A DNA stretch of 64,000 bases from Anastatus disparis (lineage: Eukaryota > Arthropoda > Insecta > Hymenoptera > Eupelmidae), in the NCBI GenBank assembly GCA_017163975.1, contig JAFFSR010000280.1, forward strand, positions 2,719,526 to 2,783,525, in the 5' to 3' direction. Numbering within the stretch: position 1 is the stretch's first letter; each line of letters begins with the position of its first letter. Shown in pieces: positions 11,510-22,920 of this stretch. Under the pieces are notes generated by a model. That model ran no database searches. It was given only the letters and a program-made list of their open reading frames with translations, and was not told the origin of the DNA. The position numbers were made by a program, and so were the translations under genes.

Positions 11510-11607
11510 TATGTTCCCGTCTTCTATGATGGTTTTCGAATAGGGCACCTAAATAATTAATATAATTAATAAACAATAAGACTTCAAATATTATTAATCC
11601 AAAAGGT

Positions 11608-12141
11608 CACATTGTTAAAGAAAATATTAAATTTAATGCATGTACTTTTATTTTCAGCGAAAATTGCACATGAAATTTAATGTGTTTTGGTCATTAAAGT
11701 GATATTAAAATATAATAGACATAAAAATTAATATTTTTAAATACAAATCTAATACGAATTTGCATATTAATACATTTAACTATAATTTTACTATGAAATT
11801 ACATTAAATTAAATTTTAAATCAAATACAATTTAATGCAAAAATTACATGAAATTTTCTTCTAGTGTATACATGAAATTTTATACGCGTACTAGTAGCAG
11901 ATTTCATCTAATTTTTTTATATGATTCCATAATAAAATTGCATAAAATCACATGAAATTTAATACAAAATGTAATAATTTTTATACAAACCTGCATTAAA
12001 TTAATGTTACATAACATTACTTTTTATGCATATTATACTTTAATATCACTTTAATGGACAAAATATGTTAAATTTCATGTAAAAATTTCATTCAGAACTA
12101 CGTTAAATTTCATGCATTTTTTGCTCATTTTTAACACTGTA
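11608..12141. mobile_element. Foldback element related to the CACTGTTAAA MITEs
   Basis: Inverted arms of about 115 bp. The left arm carries ACATTGTTAAAG, ATGAAATTTAATGTG and CATTAAAGTGATATTAAA, and the right arm at 12028-12141 carries their complements and ends TTTTTAACACTGTA. There is no coding capacity. The interior is AT-rich with further ATGAAATTTAATG phrases. Confidence 0.65.
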
Positions 12142-12345
12142 TGTATAATTAGAGTGTATTTTATAATATTTGTACCATTTATAGTAAAATAGTAAATTTC
12201 TCATGATCATGATAAGATTCTCAATTACGCATTCATTAAAAGAATATCAGACCTTCGGTGGATGGATTTTTCAATAACTGAAAGATATCATTCTGTAGTG
12301 AAAAAAAATTTTTTCTTTCCGCCTAATAAACTCTAAACACGAAAG

Positions 12346-12713
12346 TATCGATGGTCGTGGGGAAAAAGGTGTCATTTCATTTTTGGTTGTAGAGAGGTGT
12401 CATTTCGATTTTGGTTGAAGAAAGGTGTCATTTCATTTTAGGTTAAAAAGAGGCTTATGGTTTTTAATTTATATATTTAATTCATTTACTTAATTTATTA
12501 TAATTTTGTAATAGATTAATCTCTTTTGGGATCTGCTCATGATTAAATAAAAAAAAATTTTTTTTGACATGGCACTTTTTTTTAAATTAAAATGAAACGA
12601 AAGTCCTTTTTTAACCCAAAATAAAATGATACCATTCTTCAACCAAAATTGAAATGACACCTCTCTACAACCAAAAATGAAATGACACCTTCTTCACCGC
12701 GACCGTCGGTATA
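12346..12713. mobile_element. Foldback element with internal 22-bp repeats
   Basis: Inverted arms of about 115 bp. Each arm holds three tandem versions of a unit containing GGTGTCATTTC followed by ATTTTGGTTG. The two arms mirror one another closely around an AT-rich spacer (about 12465-12595). No coding capacity. Confidence 0.75.
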
Positions 12714-12869
12714 GTAATTTTTATAGATAATATATTGAAAAGAAGGGATCGGGGACAATAGTACCCACACTGGTAGCGCCACCAAACGGCGAATAAGGAA
12801 TTAAAGGCCGGTTTACAAAGAAAAAATTTTAATACAATAAAAAAATTTTAGGTTATCAAGAAAAACGAA

Positions 12870-15800
12870 AGTTGAAGATAAAGCTAAGGCTTGAGCTGAG
12901 ACTAAAGCTAAGGCTTAGGCTAAGCTAAGGTCGAGACTAAGGCTTATGCTGAAACTTAGGCTAAAGCTTGATCTAAGGCTTAAGCTAAGGCTTAGACTAA
13001 TGCTGAGACTAGGCTACAGCTTAGGCTAAAGCTAAGGCTAAGACTAAGACTAAGCTATAGCTAAGGCTAATGCTTAGTCGAAGGCTAGGGCTCAGACTAA
13101 GGCTAGGGCTTAGGCTAATGCTTAGTCGAAGGTTAGGGCTCAGACTAAGGCTAGGGCTTAGGCTAAGGCTAGGGATAGGGCTCAGACTAAGGCTAGGGCT
13201 CAGACTAAGGCTAGGGCTCAGACTAAGGCTAGGGCTTAGGCTAAGGCTAGGGCTCAGGCTAAGGCTAGGGCTTAGACTAAGGCTAGGGCTAGGGCTCAGT
13301 CTAAGGCTAGGGCTCAGACTAAGGCTAGGGCTTAGGCTAAGGCTAGGGCTCAGGCTAAGGCTTAGACTAAAGCTAGTGCTTAGGCTAGGGCTTAGGCTAA
13401 GGCTAGGGCTCAGGCTAAGGCTAGGGCTCAGGCTAAGGCTTGGGCTTAGACTAAAGCTAGTGCTTAGGCTAGGGCTTAGGCTAAAGTTAGTGCTTAGGCT
13501 AAGGCTAATGCTTAGGCTAAGGCTAATGCTTAGGCTAAGGCTAGGGCTCAGGCTAAGGCTTGGGCTTAGACTAAACCTAGTGCTAAGGCTAGGGCTTAGA
13601 CTAAGGCTAGGGCTTAGGCTAAGGCTAGGGCTAGGGCTCAGACTAAGGCTAGGGCTCAGACTAAGGCTAGGGCTTAGGCTAAGGCTAGGGCTCAGGCTAA
13701 GGCTTAGGCTTAGACTAAAGCTAGTGCTTAGGCTAGGGCTTAGGCTAAAGTTAGTGCTTAGGCTAAGGCTAGGGCTCAGGCTAAGGCTAGGGCTTAGACT
13801 AAGGCTAGGGCTAGGGCTCAGACTAAAGCTAGGGCTCAGACTAAGGCTAGGGCTTAGGCTAAGGCTAGGGCTCAGGCTAAGGCTTAGACTAAAGCTAGTG
13901 CTTAGGCTAGGGCTTAGGCTAAGGCTAGGGCTCAGGCTAAGGCTAGGGCTCAGGCTAAGGCTTGGGCTTAGACTAAAGCTAGTGCTAAGGCTAGGGCTTA
14001 GACTAAGGCTAGGGCTTAGGCTAAGGCTAGGGCTAGGGCTCAGACTAAGGCTAGGGCTCAGACTAAGGCTAGGGCTTAGGCTAAGGCTAGGGCTCAGGCT
14101 AAGGCTTAGGCTTAGACTAAAGCTAGTGCTTAAGCTAGGGCTTAGGCTAAAGTTAGTGCTTAGGCTAAGGCTAATGCTTAGGCTAAGGCTAGGGCTCAGA
14201 CTAAGGCTAGGGCTTAGGCTAAGGCTAGGGCTTAGGCTAAGGCTAGGGCTTAGGCTAAGGCTAGGGCTTAGGCTAAGGCCAGGCTTAGGCTAAGGCTAGG
14301 GCTTAGGCTAAGGCTAGGGCTTAGGCTAAGGCTGGGGCTTAGGCTAAGGCTAGGCTTAGGCTAAGGCTAGGCTTAGGCTAAGGCTAGGGCTTAGGCTAAG
14401 GCCAGGGGCTTAGGCTAAGGCTGGGGCTTAGGCTAAGGCTAGGGCTTAGGCTAAGGCAGGGCTTAGGCTAAGGCTTAGGCTAGGCAAGGCTAGGGCTTAG
14501 GCTAAGGCTAGGGCTTAGGCTAAGGCTAGGGCTTAGGCTAAGGCTAGGGCTTAGGCTAAGGCTAGGGCTTAGGCTAAGGCTAGGGCTTAGGCTAAGGCTA
14601 GGGCTTAGGCTAAGGCTAGGGCTTAGGCTAAGGCTAGGGCTTAGGCTAGGGCTTAGGCTAAAGTTAGTGCTTAGGCTAAGGCTAATGCTTAGGCTAAGGC
14701 TAGGGCTCAGACTAAGGCTAGGGCATAGGCTAAGGCTAGGGCTCAGGCTAAGGCTAGGGCTCAGGCTAAGGTTGAGGCTAAGGCTAAGACTGAGACTTAG
14801 TCTAAAGCTGAGGCTTAGTCTAAGGCTATGGCTAAGGCTAAGACTGAGACTTAGTCTAAAGCTGAGGCTTAGTCTAAGGCTATGGCTAAGGCTATGGCTT
14901 AGGCTAAGGCTAGTGGTGAGGCTAAGGCTAGGGCTCAGACTAAGGCTAAGGCTAGGGTGAAGGCTAAGGCTAGGGCTGAGGCTGAGGCTAAGGTTGAGGC
15001 TAAGGCCAAGACTGAGACTAAGGCTAAGACTAAGACTAAGCTATAGCTTAGGCTAAGGCTTAGTCTAAGGCTGAGGATAAAGATAAGGCTTAGACTAAGG
15101 CTAAGACTATGTTACAGCTTAGGCTAAGACTAAGGCTAAGACTATGTTACAGCTTAGGCTAAGACTAAGGCTAAGACTATGTTACAGCTTAGGCTAAGGC
15201 TCAGGCTAAGGCTAAGGCTTATTCTAAAATTACGGTTGGGGCTAAGGCTAAGGATAAGGCTAAGGCTTTGTCTAAGGCTAATGCTTAGTCTAAGGCTATG
15301 ACTAAGCTACAGCTTAGACTAAGGCTAAGTCTAAGACTTGAGCAAAGGTTTAAGCTAAGGCTAAGGCGTAGTCTAAAATTACGGCTGAGGCTAAGGCTTA
15401 GTCTAAAATTACGGCTGAGGCTAAGGCCAATGCTAAGGCTGATGATAAGGCTAAGGCTGAGGATAAGGCTAAGGCTTTGTCTAAGGCTAATGCTAAGTCT
15501 TAGGCTAAGCTAAGGTCGAGACTAAGGCTTATGCTGAAACTTAGGCTAAAGCTTAATCTAAGGCTTAAGCTAAGGCTTAGACTAAGGCTGAGACTAGGCT
15601 ACAGCTTAGGCTAAAGCTAAGGCTAAGACTAAGACCAAGCTATAGCTTAGGCTAAGGCTTAGTCTAAGGCTGAGGATAAAGATAAGGCTTAGACTAAGGC
15701 TAAGACTATGTTACAGCTTAGGCTAAGGCTCAGGATAAGGCTAAGGCTTATTCTAAAATTACGGTTAGGGCTAAGGCTGAGGATAAGGCTAAGGCTTTGT

Positions 15801-17230
15801 CTGAGGCTAATGCTTAGTCTAAAGCTATGACTAAGCTACAGCTTAGACTAAGGCTAAGTCTAAGACTTGGGCAATGGTTTAAGCTAAGGCTAAGGCTTAG
15901 TCTAAAATTACGGCTGAGGCTAAGGCCAATGCTAAGGCTGATGATAAGGCTAAGGCTTTGTCTAAGGCTAATGCTAAGTCTTAGGCTAAGCTAAGGTCGA
16001 GACTAAGGCTTATGCTGAAACTTAGGCTAAAGCTTAATCTAAGGCTTAAGCTTAGGCTTAGACTAAGGCTAAGACTAAGCTATAGCTTAGGCTAAGGCTT
16101 TGGCTACAACTACGGCTATGGCTTGGGCTAAGGTTAAGGCTAAGGCTAAGTCTAAGGCTGAGGATGCTGATAAGGCTAAGACTTAATCTAAGGCTGAGGA
16201 TAAGGCTAAGGCTTTGTCTAAGGCTAAGGCTTTGTCTAAGGCTAATGCTTAGTCTAAAGATGAGACTAAGGCTCAGGTTAGGCTAAAACTAAGGCTAAGT
16301 CTAAGGCTGAGGCTGAGGCTTCGGCTAAGAAATTGGCTAAGGCTGAAGCTAAGGTTAAGGTTGATGCTAAGGTTAATGTTGATGCTGAGGATAAGGCTAA
16401 GTACTAAGACTAAGGCTAAGGTTTTTTCTAAGGCTGAGGATAAGGATAAGGTTAAGGCTAAGGCTTTGTCTAAGGCTATAGCTAAGGGTAATGCTTAGTA
16501 TAAGGCTAAGACTAAGGCTAAGGCTTAGTATACGAATAAGGCTGAGGCTAAGGTTAAGGCTAAGGATACTGATAAGGCTAAGCCTTAGTCTAAGGCTGAA
16601 GTTTAGGCACTGGCTAAGGATCAGGTTCAGACTGAGGCTGAGTCTAATGCTGAGGATAAGGATATGACTAAGGCTTAGTATAAGGCTACGGCTAAGGCTA
16701 AGGCTTGGTTTATGACTAAAGCTGCGGCTAAGATTAAGGCTTGGGCTAAGGCTAAGGCTTATGTTAAGGCTTGGGCTAATGCTAAGGTTCAATCTAAAGC
16801 TAAAGCTAAGGTCCAGGCTAAGGTTCAGGCTCAGGCTAAGGCTGATGCTGAGTCTAAGGCTAAGGCTTAGTACTAAGACTAAGGCTTAGTCTAAGGCAGT
16901 GGCTAACAATTAGAATAAGGTTGTGGCTAAGGATAAAGTTAAGGTTTAGGTTAAGACTGAGGCTTGGGCTAAAGCTAAAGCTGATGCTGTGGCTAAGGAT
17001 AAAATTAAGGCAGAGAAAAAGGCTAATATAGATTGAGACTACAGCTTTGACTAAATCTAAGGCTTAGTCTACGGCTAAGGCTAAAACTAAGATAGAAGCT
17101 GGGTCTATGGTTAAGGCTAAGGCTAAATCTCAGGCTGAGGCTGAGGCTGTGGTTAAGGCTTATCCTTAAGCAAAGTCAGAGACTAAAACTTAGACTGAGG
17201 CTCAGGCTCAAGGTAAATCTTAGATTAAGC
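12870..17230. repeat. Telomere-like hexamer array (TTAGGC/TAAGGC/TAGGGC)
   Basis: About 4.4 kb of near-continuous GGCTNA-type hexamers. The most uniform core (about 13080-14760) is an 18-mer, TTAGGCTAAGGCTAGGGC, with CAGACTAAGG and AAGCTAGTGC variants. The flanks are more diverged (GACTAAGGCT, ATGGCTAAGG). Longer periods sit on top: a 35-bp unit at about 15100-15190 and a block near 15500 that recurs near 15980 (period 481) and resembles 12920-13060. The G-rich strand is the plus strand throughout. Open frames here, such as 13070-14293, arise only because the 18-mer contains no stop. Variants are interspersed, so this looks like an interstitial or subtelomeric array. Confidence 0.9.
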
Positions 17231-17239
17231 CTTTATAAT

Positions 17240-18050
17240 GCTAAGGTTAAGTTTTATCAATTTAGAGATTTATAATTAATTAAATATTAACTTGCATAGC
17301 TTCAATGTTTATGGGTTACGAGTTTATAGGTTTAGTTACAATGGGTTTAAAGTTTATGGTTTTTCAAGTTTGGGATTGTTGGGTAATAGGCATTATGGAT
17401 TTCGGTTTTTCGGCGTTTAATAGTTCATTGTTTTAGGGTCTATGGGTTGTGGGTTTATAGATAGAAAGTTTTTGGTTATAGGTTATGATTAAAAGCTCAT
17501 GGGTTGAAAGTTCATAATTTATGGTTTATGGGTTTAATGCTAATGGGTTTAGGGCTCATATTTTATTGGTTCATGGACTTAGAATTTAAGTTTAATGTTT
17601 GAGGGTTTTGGACTTAAGGTTAATGGGATAATATTTTTTATTTTTAGAGTTTATGGGTTTAGGGTGCATGGGCTTAGGGTTTATGGATTTAGAGTCATTG
17701 TTACATGGGTTCAGGTTATATGAGTTAAGGGTTTATTGTTTGCGGATTCAGGGTTTGTAGTCTTAGGCCGCGATCACATGGTGCAGAATAGATACGCAGA
17801 ATAGAGCTTGCGTAATAGAAATAACCAATGAGAGCTATTCTGCTACTTTCTAACTTTCTTCTCATTGGTTATTTCTATTACGCAAGGTCTATTCTGCATG
17901 TCTATTCTGCACCATGTGATCGCGGCCTTATAGTGTATGGTTTCAGGTTTCATGGGTTGAGAATGTACGGGTTTAGGGCTCATGATTTAAGTCTATTAAT
18001 TAAATTATGCTACATAGAATTTCACGTAATTAAAAAATCCTAACCTTAAA
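17240..18050. repeat. Decayed GGGTTTATGG / TTTAGGG-like tract
   Basis: A degenerate series of phrases such as GGGTTTATAG, GGGTTTAGGG, TTCATGGG and TTTATGGG continues in the same G-rich orientation as the hexamer array, but with a longer and irregular period. It is interrupted by a perfect-looking MITE at 17766-17927. I read it as an older, diverged tandem repeat next to the array. Confidence 0.6.
17766..17927. mobile_element. Palindromic MITE with TTA target duplication
   Basis: 162 bp with long inverted arms starting GGCCGCGATCACATGGTGCA. A 3-bp TTA duplication flanks it (17763-17765 and 17928-17930), the pattern of PIF/Harbinger insertions. The arms are nearly identical, suggesting a young element inserted into the older degenerate tract. 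The ORF crossing it is not a gene. Confidence 0.8.
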
Positions 18051-18059
18051 TTTCAGGGG

Positions 18060-19540
18060 CTTATATTTAAAAAAATAAGCAATATATTGCTTGTTTATAG
18101 GTTACTTTTTAAAATTATTTCTCAATATAATTTTGTAAATATATTAAATACAAATTTCACTCGTAGACTTACATTTTGTATAATTTTCTAACTTAAAATA
18201 ATTGTGTTTTTAACGTGGATTGCAAGTAAATCATGCTTTAAAAGTTAGAGAGTATCTCTTACTTTCCAGCACAGAGTTACCGTGACTCTCACTCCTCTAC
18301 TCCCCTACTAAGAGTTGAATGTACGCCGCTAGAGAGTGCGTGCAACTCTCAAAGTCTTTCAGTATATTGTGCTCTAAATATTTAATCGTAATTGAATTTT
18401 CAAAGTAATATAGATGAACAAATTTATTTTTTTGTCCTCAGGTCGCAAAATGAATTTTTGTGTCCTGTATGGAGAGCACAAAATACCAAATGTAAGGCCT
18501 ATGCCGCGAGAGAAATTAATTAATTAATAAATAAAAAATTAATCATTATTAAAGAGGTAACAACTTCAAACAATATCAAATAAAATAATTTGATTCAATA
18601 ATTGTAACATATTTATAATAAAATTGTTCAATATTCTCTTGCTTTCAAAATCTCACTAATGCTTACATAAATAGAGCCCAAATTTTATAAATTTTTGAAA
18701 TAATAGAAAATACTTTTTTTCAACTAGATGAAATGATCTTAAATTATAAACATTATTTTAGATAAATCAGTGTGCAAAAGAGTAAAATAATGTTATTGAC
18801 AATATGACAATATATTTTAGATTCTACTGAATTTAATTATTATTGAATGATTTATAAGGTTGATAAAAAAATATAAAATTACGAAACATTCTCTGAAATA
18901 ATAATGAAATTTATATTTATTGTTATTGCTAGAAACAATTTTCGTTAACATTTATTTTATACAATTACATATTTGGTGTCAATATTATTTAAACACCAAT
19001 TGAGTTTGAATCATTTTTTACCAATTTATCAACAGAACTTAAAGTTTTATGTATATTTATATCTAACAATTCTGTTTCATCTAATTTAATATGATAGAAA
19101 ATTTTTCTAATATATATATTTAAGTTTTTGAAGTAATGCTAATTATGAAGAACTTAGCTGTTTAATATTTAAAAGAAAAGCCGTGGAAAATATTAGTAGA
19201 ATCAGTATTTTTCGATGATAACAAAAGCAGCTAAGTTTTAAAATTAATATAATTTTTAAAAAGTTTCATTCATATTAATTTTCTTATAATAAACTTATCA
19301 AGAAGTTGAAGATTATGTTGTTCAGAAGTATATTCCCCGACATCATTAAATTCTCAAAATCAGAAAGTAGTATAAAATTAAAAATATTGTTTGCTCAAAA
19401 GAATTTTATTAATTTAAAAATAAATTTTGTTACGAATTAGCTATAATTTAATAAAGAAACAATTTTTATTAATACCATAGAATTTTTTAATTTAATATAT
19501 CAAGAACAAAATCTTATTAAATTAAATGACGAAAAAAGCC
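18060..19540. other. AT-rich DNA with one half of a 126-bp direct repeat
   Basis: No gene seen. 18909-19034 recurs in direct orientation at 20191-20316 with only a few mismatches. A GC-richer patch (18250-18365) contains several CTCTC/GAGAG stretches capable of pairing, but no recognisable RNA gene. Confidence 0.5.
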
Positions 19541-19543
19541 AAC

Positions 19544-19775
19544 TAGGGTGAACGAGCCGGTACCTGGACACCACCCGGTAACTGGACAAAATTAAAGATA
19601 AGTCTTGAATTTTCGGTTTCTTATTTATAACTAATCTTTTTCATGTAGAGTAATTACATTGCGGAATCATAGTGTAATAAATTTCGTAGTTATTGCAATA
19701 TTATCAATTTGACAAGACTTTAAAAAGTGTCCATTTACAGGTATTACGCGTTCATTTACCGGTTCTTTCACCCTA
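19544..19775. mobile_element. MITE with TAGGGTGAA termini
   Basis: About 232 bp with inverted ends TAGGGTGAACGAGCCGGTA and TACCGGTTCTTTCACCCTA. The arms pair imperfectly further in (CTGGACAC with GTGTCCA). No coding capacity and no clear target duplication. Confidence 0.65.
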
Positions 19776-20190
19776 ATTTGAATAAACAAGTATAAAAGCT
19801 AATGTAATTTCAGCAAAACAATTGAAACATTGACCTTAATACTTATTTTACAAGTACTTATTATTTATTTCTTTTGGAACTTATAATAGTTTTATGTTGA
19901 GCGTATATAGATTCACTCTCTTTGCTTCTAATCGGTACACATATAGAGCCCAGGTATATATTACCACGTGTGTAAAAGGCTAACAATTCGATCGGCTTTC
20001 ATCTCCATAAACGAGCAACATAATCGACGAAGCCATACATATATATATACCCGTTAATTTTTTTTCTTTTCTTTCTTTTTTTTTTTTATTCTTTGCGATA
20101 TCAACATCGTATATACCAAAGCAATATAAACCAACCTCTCAACAACTATAGGTATACAATAATCCGCAATGGTATACAATACCATTATTA

Positions 20191-20316
20191 ATTTATATTT
20201 ATTGTAATTGCTAGAAGCAATTTTCGTTAATATTTATTTTATACAATTACATATTTGGTGTCAATATTATTTAAACATCAATTGAGTTTGAATCATTTTT
20301 TACCAATTTATCAACA
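20191..20316. repeat. Direct repeat of 18909-19034
   Basis: 126 bp sharing ACATATTTGGTGTCAATATT and its surroundings with 18909-19034 at a few percent divergence. The two copies are about 1.28 kb apart, which fits either a local duplication or the ends of an unrecognised element. Confidence 0.85.
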
Positions 20317-21126
20317 TCTTTAGTAATAATATTCTCTGCCCAGATTGCTATTTAATTTTCTTCTTCTTTTTCTTTTTTATTTACAATATCTTACTTATCT
20401 AAACATTCTACAAAGCTATATCTGATATTAGTGGTGGTAAATGTTGGGGTAAAAGTAAATGTTATATTAATAGTAATTCAGAATCAGCACCAGGTTCTAT
20501 AAAAGACAAGATAAAATTAAATTTTCTAATGGTATTTCTGTTAAGAGTATAGTTGAAGCCATTCGGATAAACATATTAGTCATTTTTGTCTTATACATGT
20601 CTTGACGTTTGATATCAGGTTGAAGCAAACCATGAAGTAAATTATCTGGTTCAAGTAAATTATTCTCATGTGTTTTAAATATCCTCAATTAAATAAAATA
20701 ACCTATTGACTATTTATTATATACATATATACACCGACGCTCAATAATTTAAGATCACCTAAGAAAAAATATATTAATTATTAGGAAATATACGTCATAT
20801 AAGTCTTTTATACATCTCATTTAAAAGCTCTTGTGCTCATAACATGCACAAATAATTTATTATAAATAAATTTTTTCAGTTCGAAAAAAAAATTTATTTT
20901 TTTTCGTTGAAAGTATTCTGAATTGATTCTATATCCAAAAAGCAACTTTTTTTCCTCTGCCATTTCTTTGTAGAATGCATAGTATTCAAAGCATAATACA
21001 CTTTAAAAAAATGGCATTTTTTCGTAAAAACAGCTATATCGTAGTTTAAAATAATTTTAAAATAACGTCTAAGGTCTTGTTTTAAAGTTTTTTAAATTTT
21101 CTTTCAAGTTACTTCGGATTTTTGCA
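20317..21126. other. AT-rich DNA, no supported gene
   Basis: The 63-codon minus-strand frame at 20497-20688 has no recognised domain. The stretch CATCTCATTTAAAAGCTCTT near 20812 is the inverted partner of about 22533-22560 and also matches 40265-40290, so a larger, older foldback may enclose the next element. Confidence 0.4.
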
Positions 21127-22388
21127 CACTGATAGACCTTTAAGGACAATGCGCTTCTTTAACAAGCAAAATGCGTTATTATACCTAAGAAGAAATCATT
21201 GACAGTATCAGAGCGCTCTCGTTTCAGACAAGCGCCCCGCGATCTCGTATTTATCAGCCCCTCTCTCGAGCTTAAGAGCGTATAGCTCTTAAGCCCCAGA
21301 ACCAGGGTTGGTTTAGCGTTAATGTACGATCACAGTTCATGACTGTAACAGCGCCACCACGACTTGATTTTTAACTAACACACGAGTTCGAAATTAAAAT
21401 TCGGATACTTTTATTGTAATTTAATATTGCAAAATAAAATATTTCTTTGATTTTTCCTAATACATATCTTTATTTGTTGAAAAAAATTTATTTTTCATTA
21501 ATATAACGTTAAAATGATTTGGATTTAAATTTCGAACTCGAGTGTTAGTTAAAAATCAAGTCGCGGTGGCGCTGTTACTCGCTGTTACAGTCATGAATTG
21601 TGATCGTACATTAACGCTAAACCAACCCTGCCCAGAACACAGAAACATGTCAATGACGAGAGAGCGAATTTGTGCTTGTGAAGAATCTTTATTTCTTGTT
21701 TTTATTTAAAATTATTATTATTATAGAATAATATTATCGTGCCATAATATATGTATGTATGTGTGTATATAAATAAATAAATAAATATATATATATATAT
21801 ATATACATACATATGTATATATTTATAAATGTATATATACATAAATTTTTTATGTTTATATTTTATAAACAAAAAATATTTGTATGCAATTAAAAGTATT
21901 TAAAGTAATTATAATAAAAAGTTGCGATTGTTTTATGAAATATATAAAGCGTTCGCAATTTTTTTCTATTACATTTATTTTAAATACTTTTAATTGCATG
22001 TAAAAATTGTTTATGTACATATCATTTTTTTATAAATTCATATTTTATAAATAAAAAATGTTAGCATACAATTAATAGTATTTAAAATAATTGTAATAGA
22101 AAATGGCGGATGTTTTATAAAATATATAAAGCATTCGCTACTTAATTAATTGTTCGATTCATAGTAAAAAGCCGAAGAAATCCTTATAGCTCTTGAAAAC
22201 TTGGATAACGGCTTTCTTACACTGTAAGAAAAACGCCATCTAACGTAAGATGGCGGCGCTCCCGCTTAAGAGCTATACGCTCTTACAGCGAGAGAGGCGC
22301 ACTCTTAGGATTCAGAAAGCGGCGTACACTGTCGTAAGACCGATGCGCATACGTTCAAGAGAAAATCGTGCTTAAAGGTCTATCAGTG
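21127..22388. mobile_element. Foldback transposon remnant, CACTGATAGACC termini
   Basis: Ends are inverted CACTGATAGACCTTTAAG. The arms continue inward with CTTAAGAGCGTATAGCTCTT near 21270 mirrored at about 22262. The middle contains two or three copies of an AT-rich unit (TTTGTATGCAATTAAAAGTA and relatives at about 21860-22130). The flanking dinucleotide is CA on both sides. It hosts a hAT-type MITE at 21303-21630. No coding capacity remains. Confidence 0.6.
21303..21630. mobile_element. hAT-type MITE with 8-bp target duplication
   Basis: 328 bp with about 100-bp inverted arms starting CAGGGTTGGTTTAGCGTTAA. It is flanked by an exact 8-bp duplication CCCAGAAC (21295-21302 and 21631-21638). 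The CAGGG end and 8-bp duplication are the hAT superfamily signature. It is nested inside the left arm of the larger foldback, so it arrived later. Confidence 0.88.
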
Positions 22389-22648
22389 CAGATACGTTAA
22401 TTTTTAGATCTTATACAAACAGTCAAAGTCGTCCTAAAAATTTTTTTAAATTTCAAGATTTTAAATATGCATAAAAGAGAGTTTACGTATCGCAAACAAA
22501 ATTTGTATATAACACTTTGAAAGAGTACTACAAAAGCTTTTAAATGAGATGTATAAAAAGTCTTTTATGTTATATAGTTCTTCAGATATGAAACTTTAAA
22601 AATTATCAACTCTCTAATTCAAACGAGAAGCACCTTAACGTTTTTGTA

Positions 22649-22910
22649 CACGGAGAGACTTTTGCCTCAATAAACTTGATGCGCGTCCTCACTAGAAAAA
22701 GTGATGCCTTCTGCTACGTAAATCATATGTATTGCCTTACATTTTATAATGCATGCATCACTTTTTTTCGTGCATTAATCGTAAAACACAGCGCAAGGTG
22801 GCACCGCATCGATATTTATCTTGCATATTCCAAAAATATTGTGCATGCGCGCCACCTTGTAGAGCGTTTCTAAAACGCACTATCTTTTATAGTGCAAAAG
22901 TCTCTCGGTG
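22649..22910. mobile_element. MITE with CACGGAGAGACTTTTGC termini, TA-flanked
   Basis: 262 bp. The ends CACGGAGAGACTTTTGC and GCAAAAGTCTCTCGGTG are inverted, with TA on each side. The interior has another paired stretch (CAAGGTGGC with GCCACCTTG). It ends 10 bases from the stop codon of the transposase gene at 22921 and may contribute to that gene's 3' end. Confidence 0.75.
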
Positions 22911-22920
22911 TATTCGTACC

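Noticed and set aside
13070..14293. 407-codon open frame of Arg-Leu-Gly repeats
   Set aside because: It is a translation of the telomere-like 18-mer, which lacks stops in this frame; composition and repetition show no protein character. The same holds for 14667-14960, 15298-15513 and 16397-16792.
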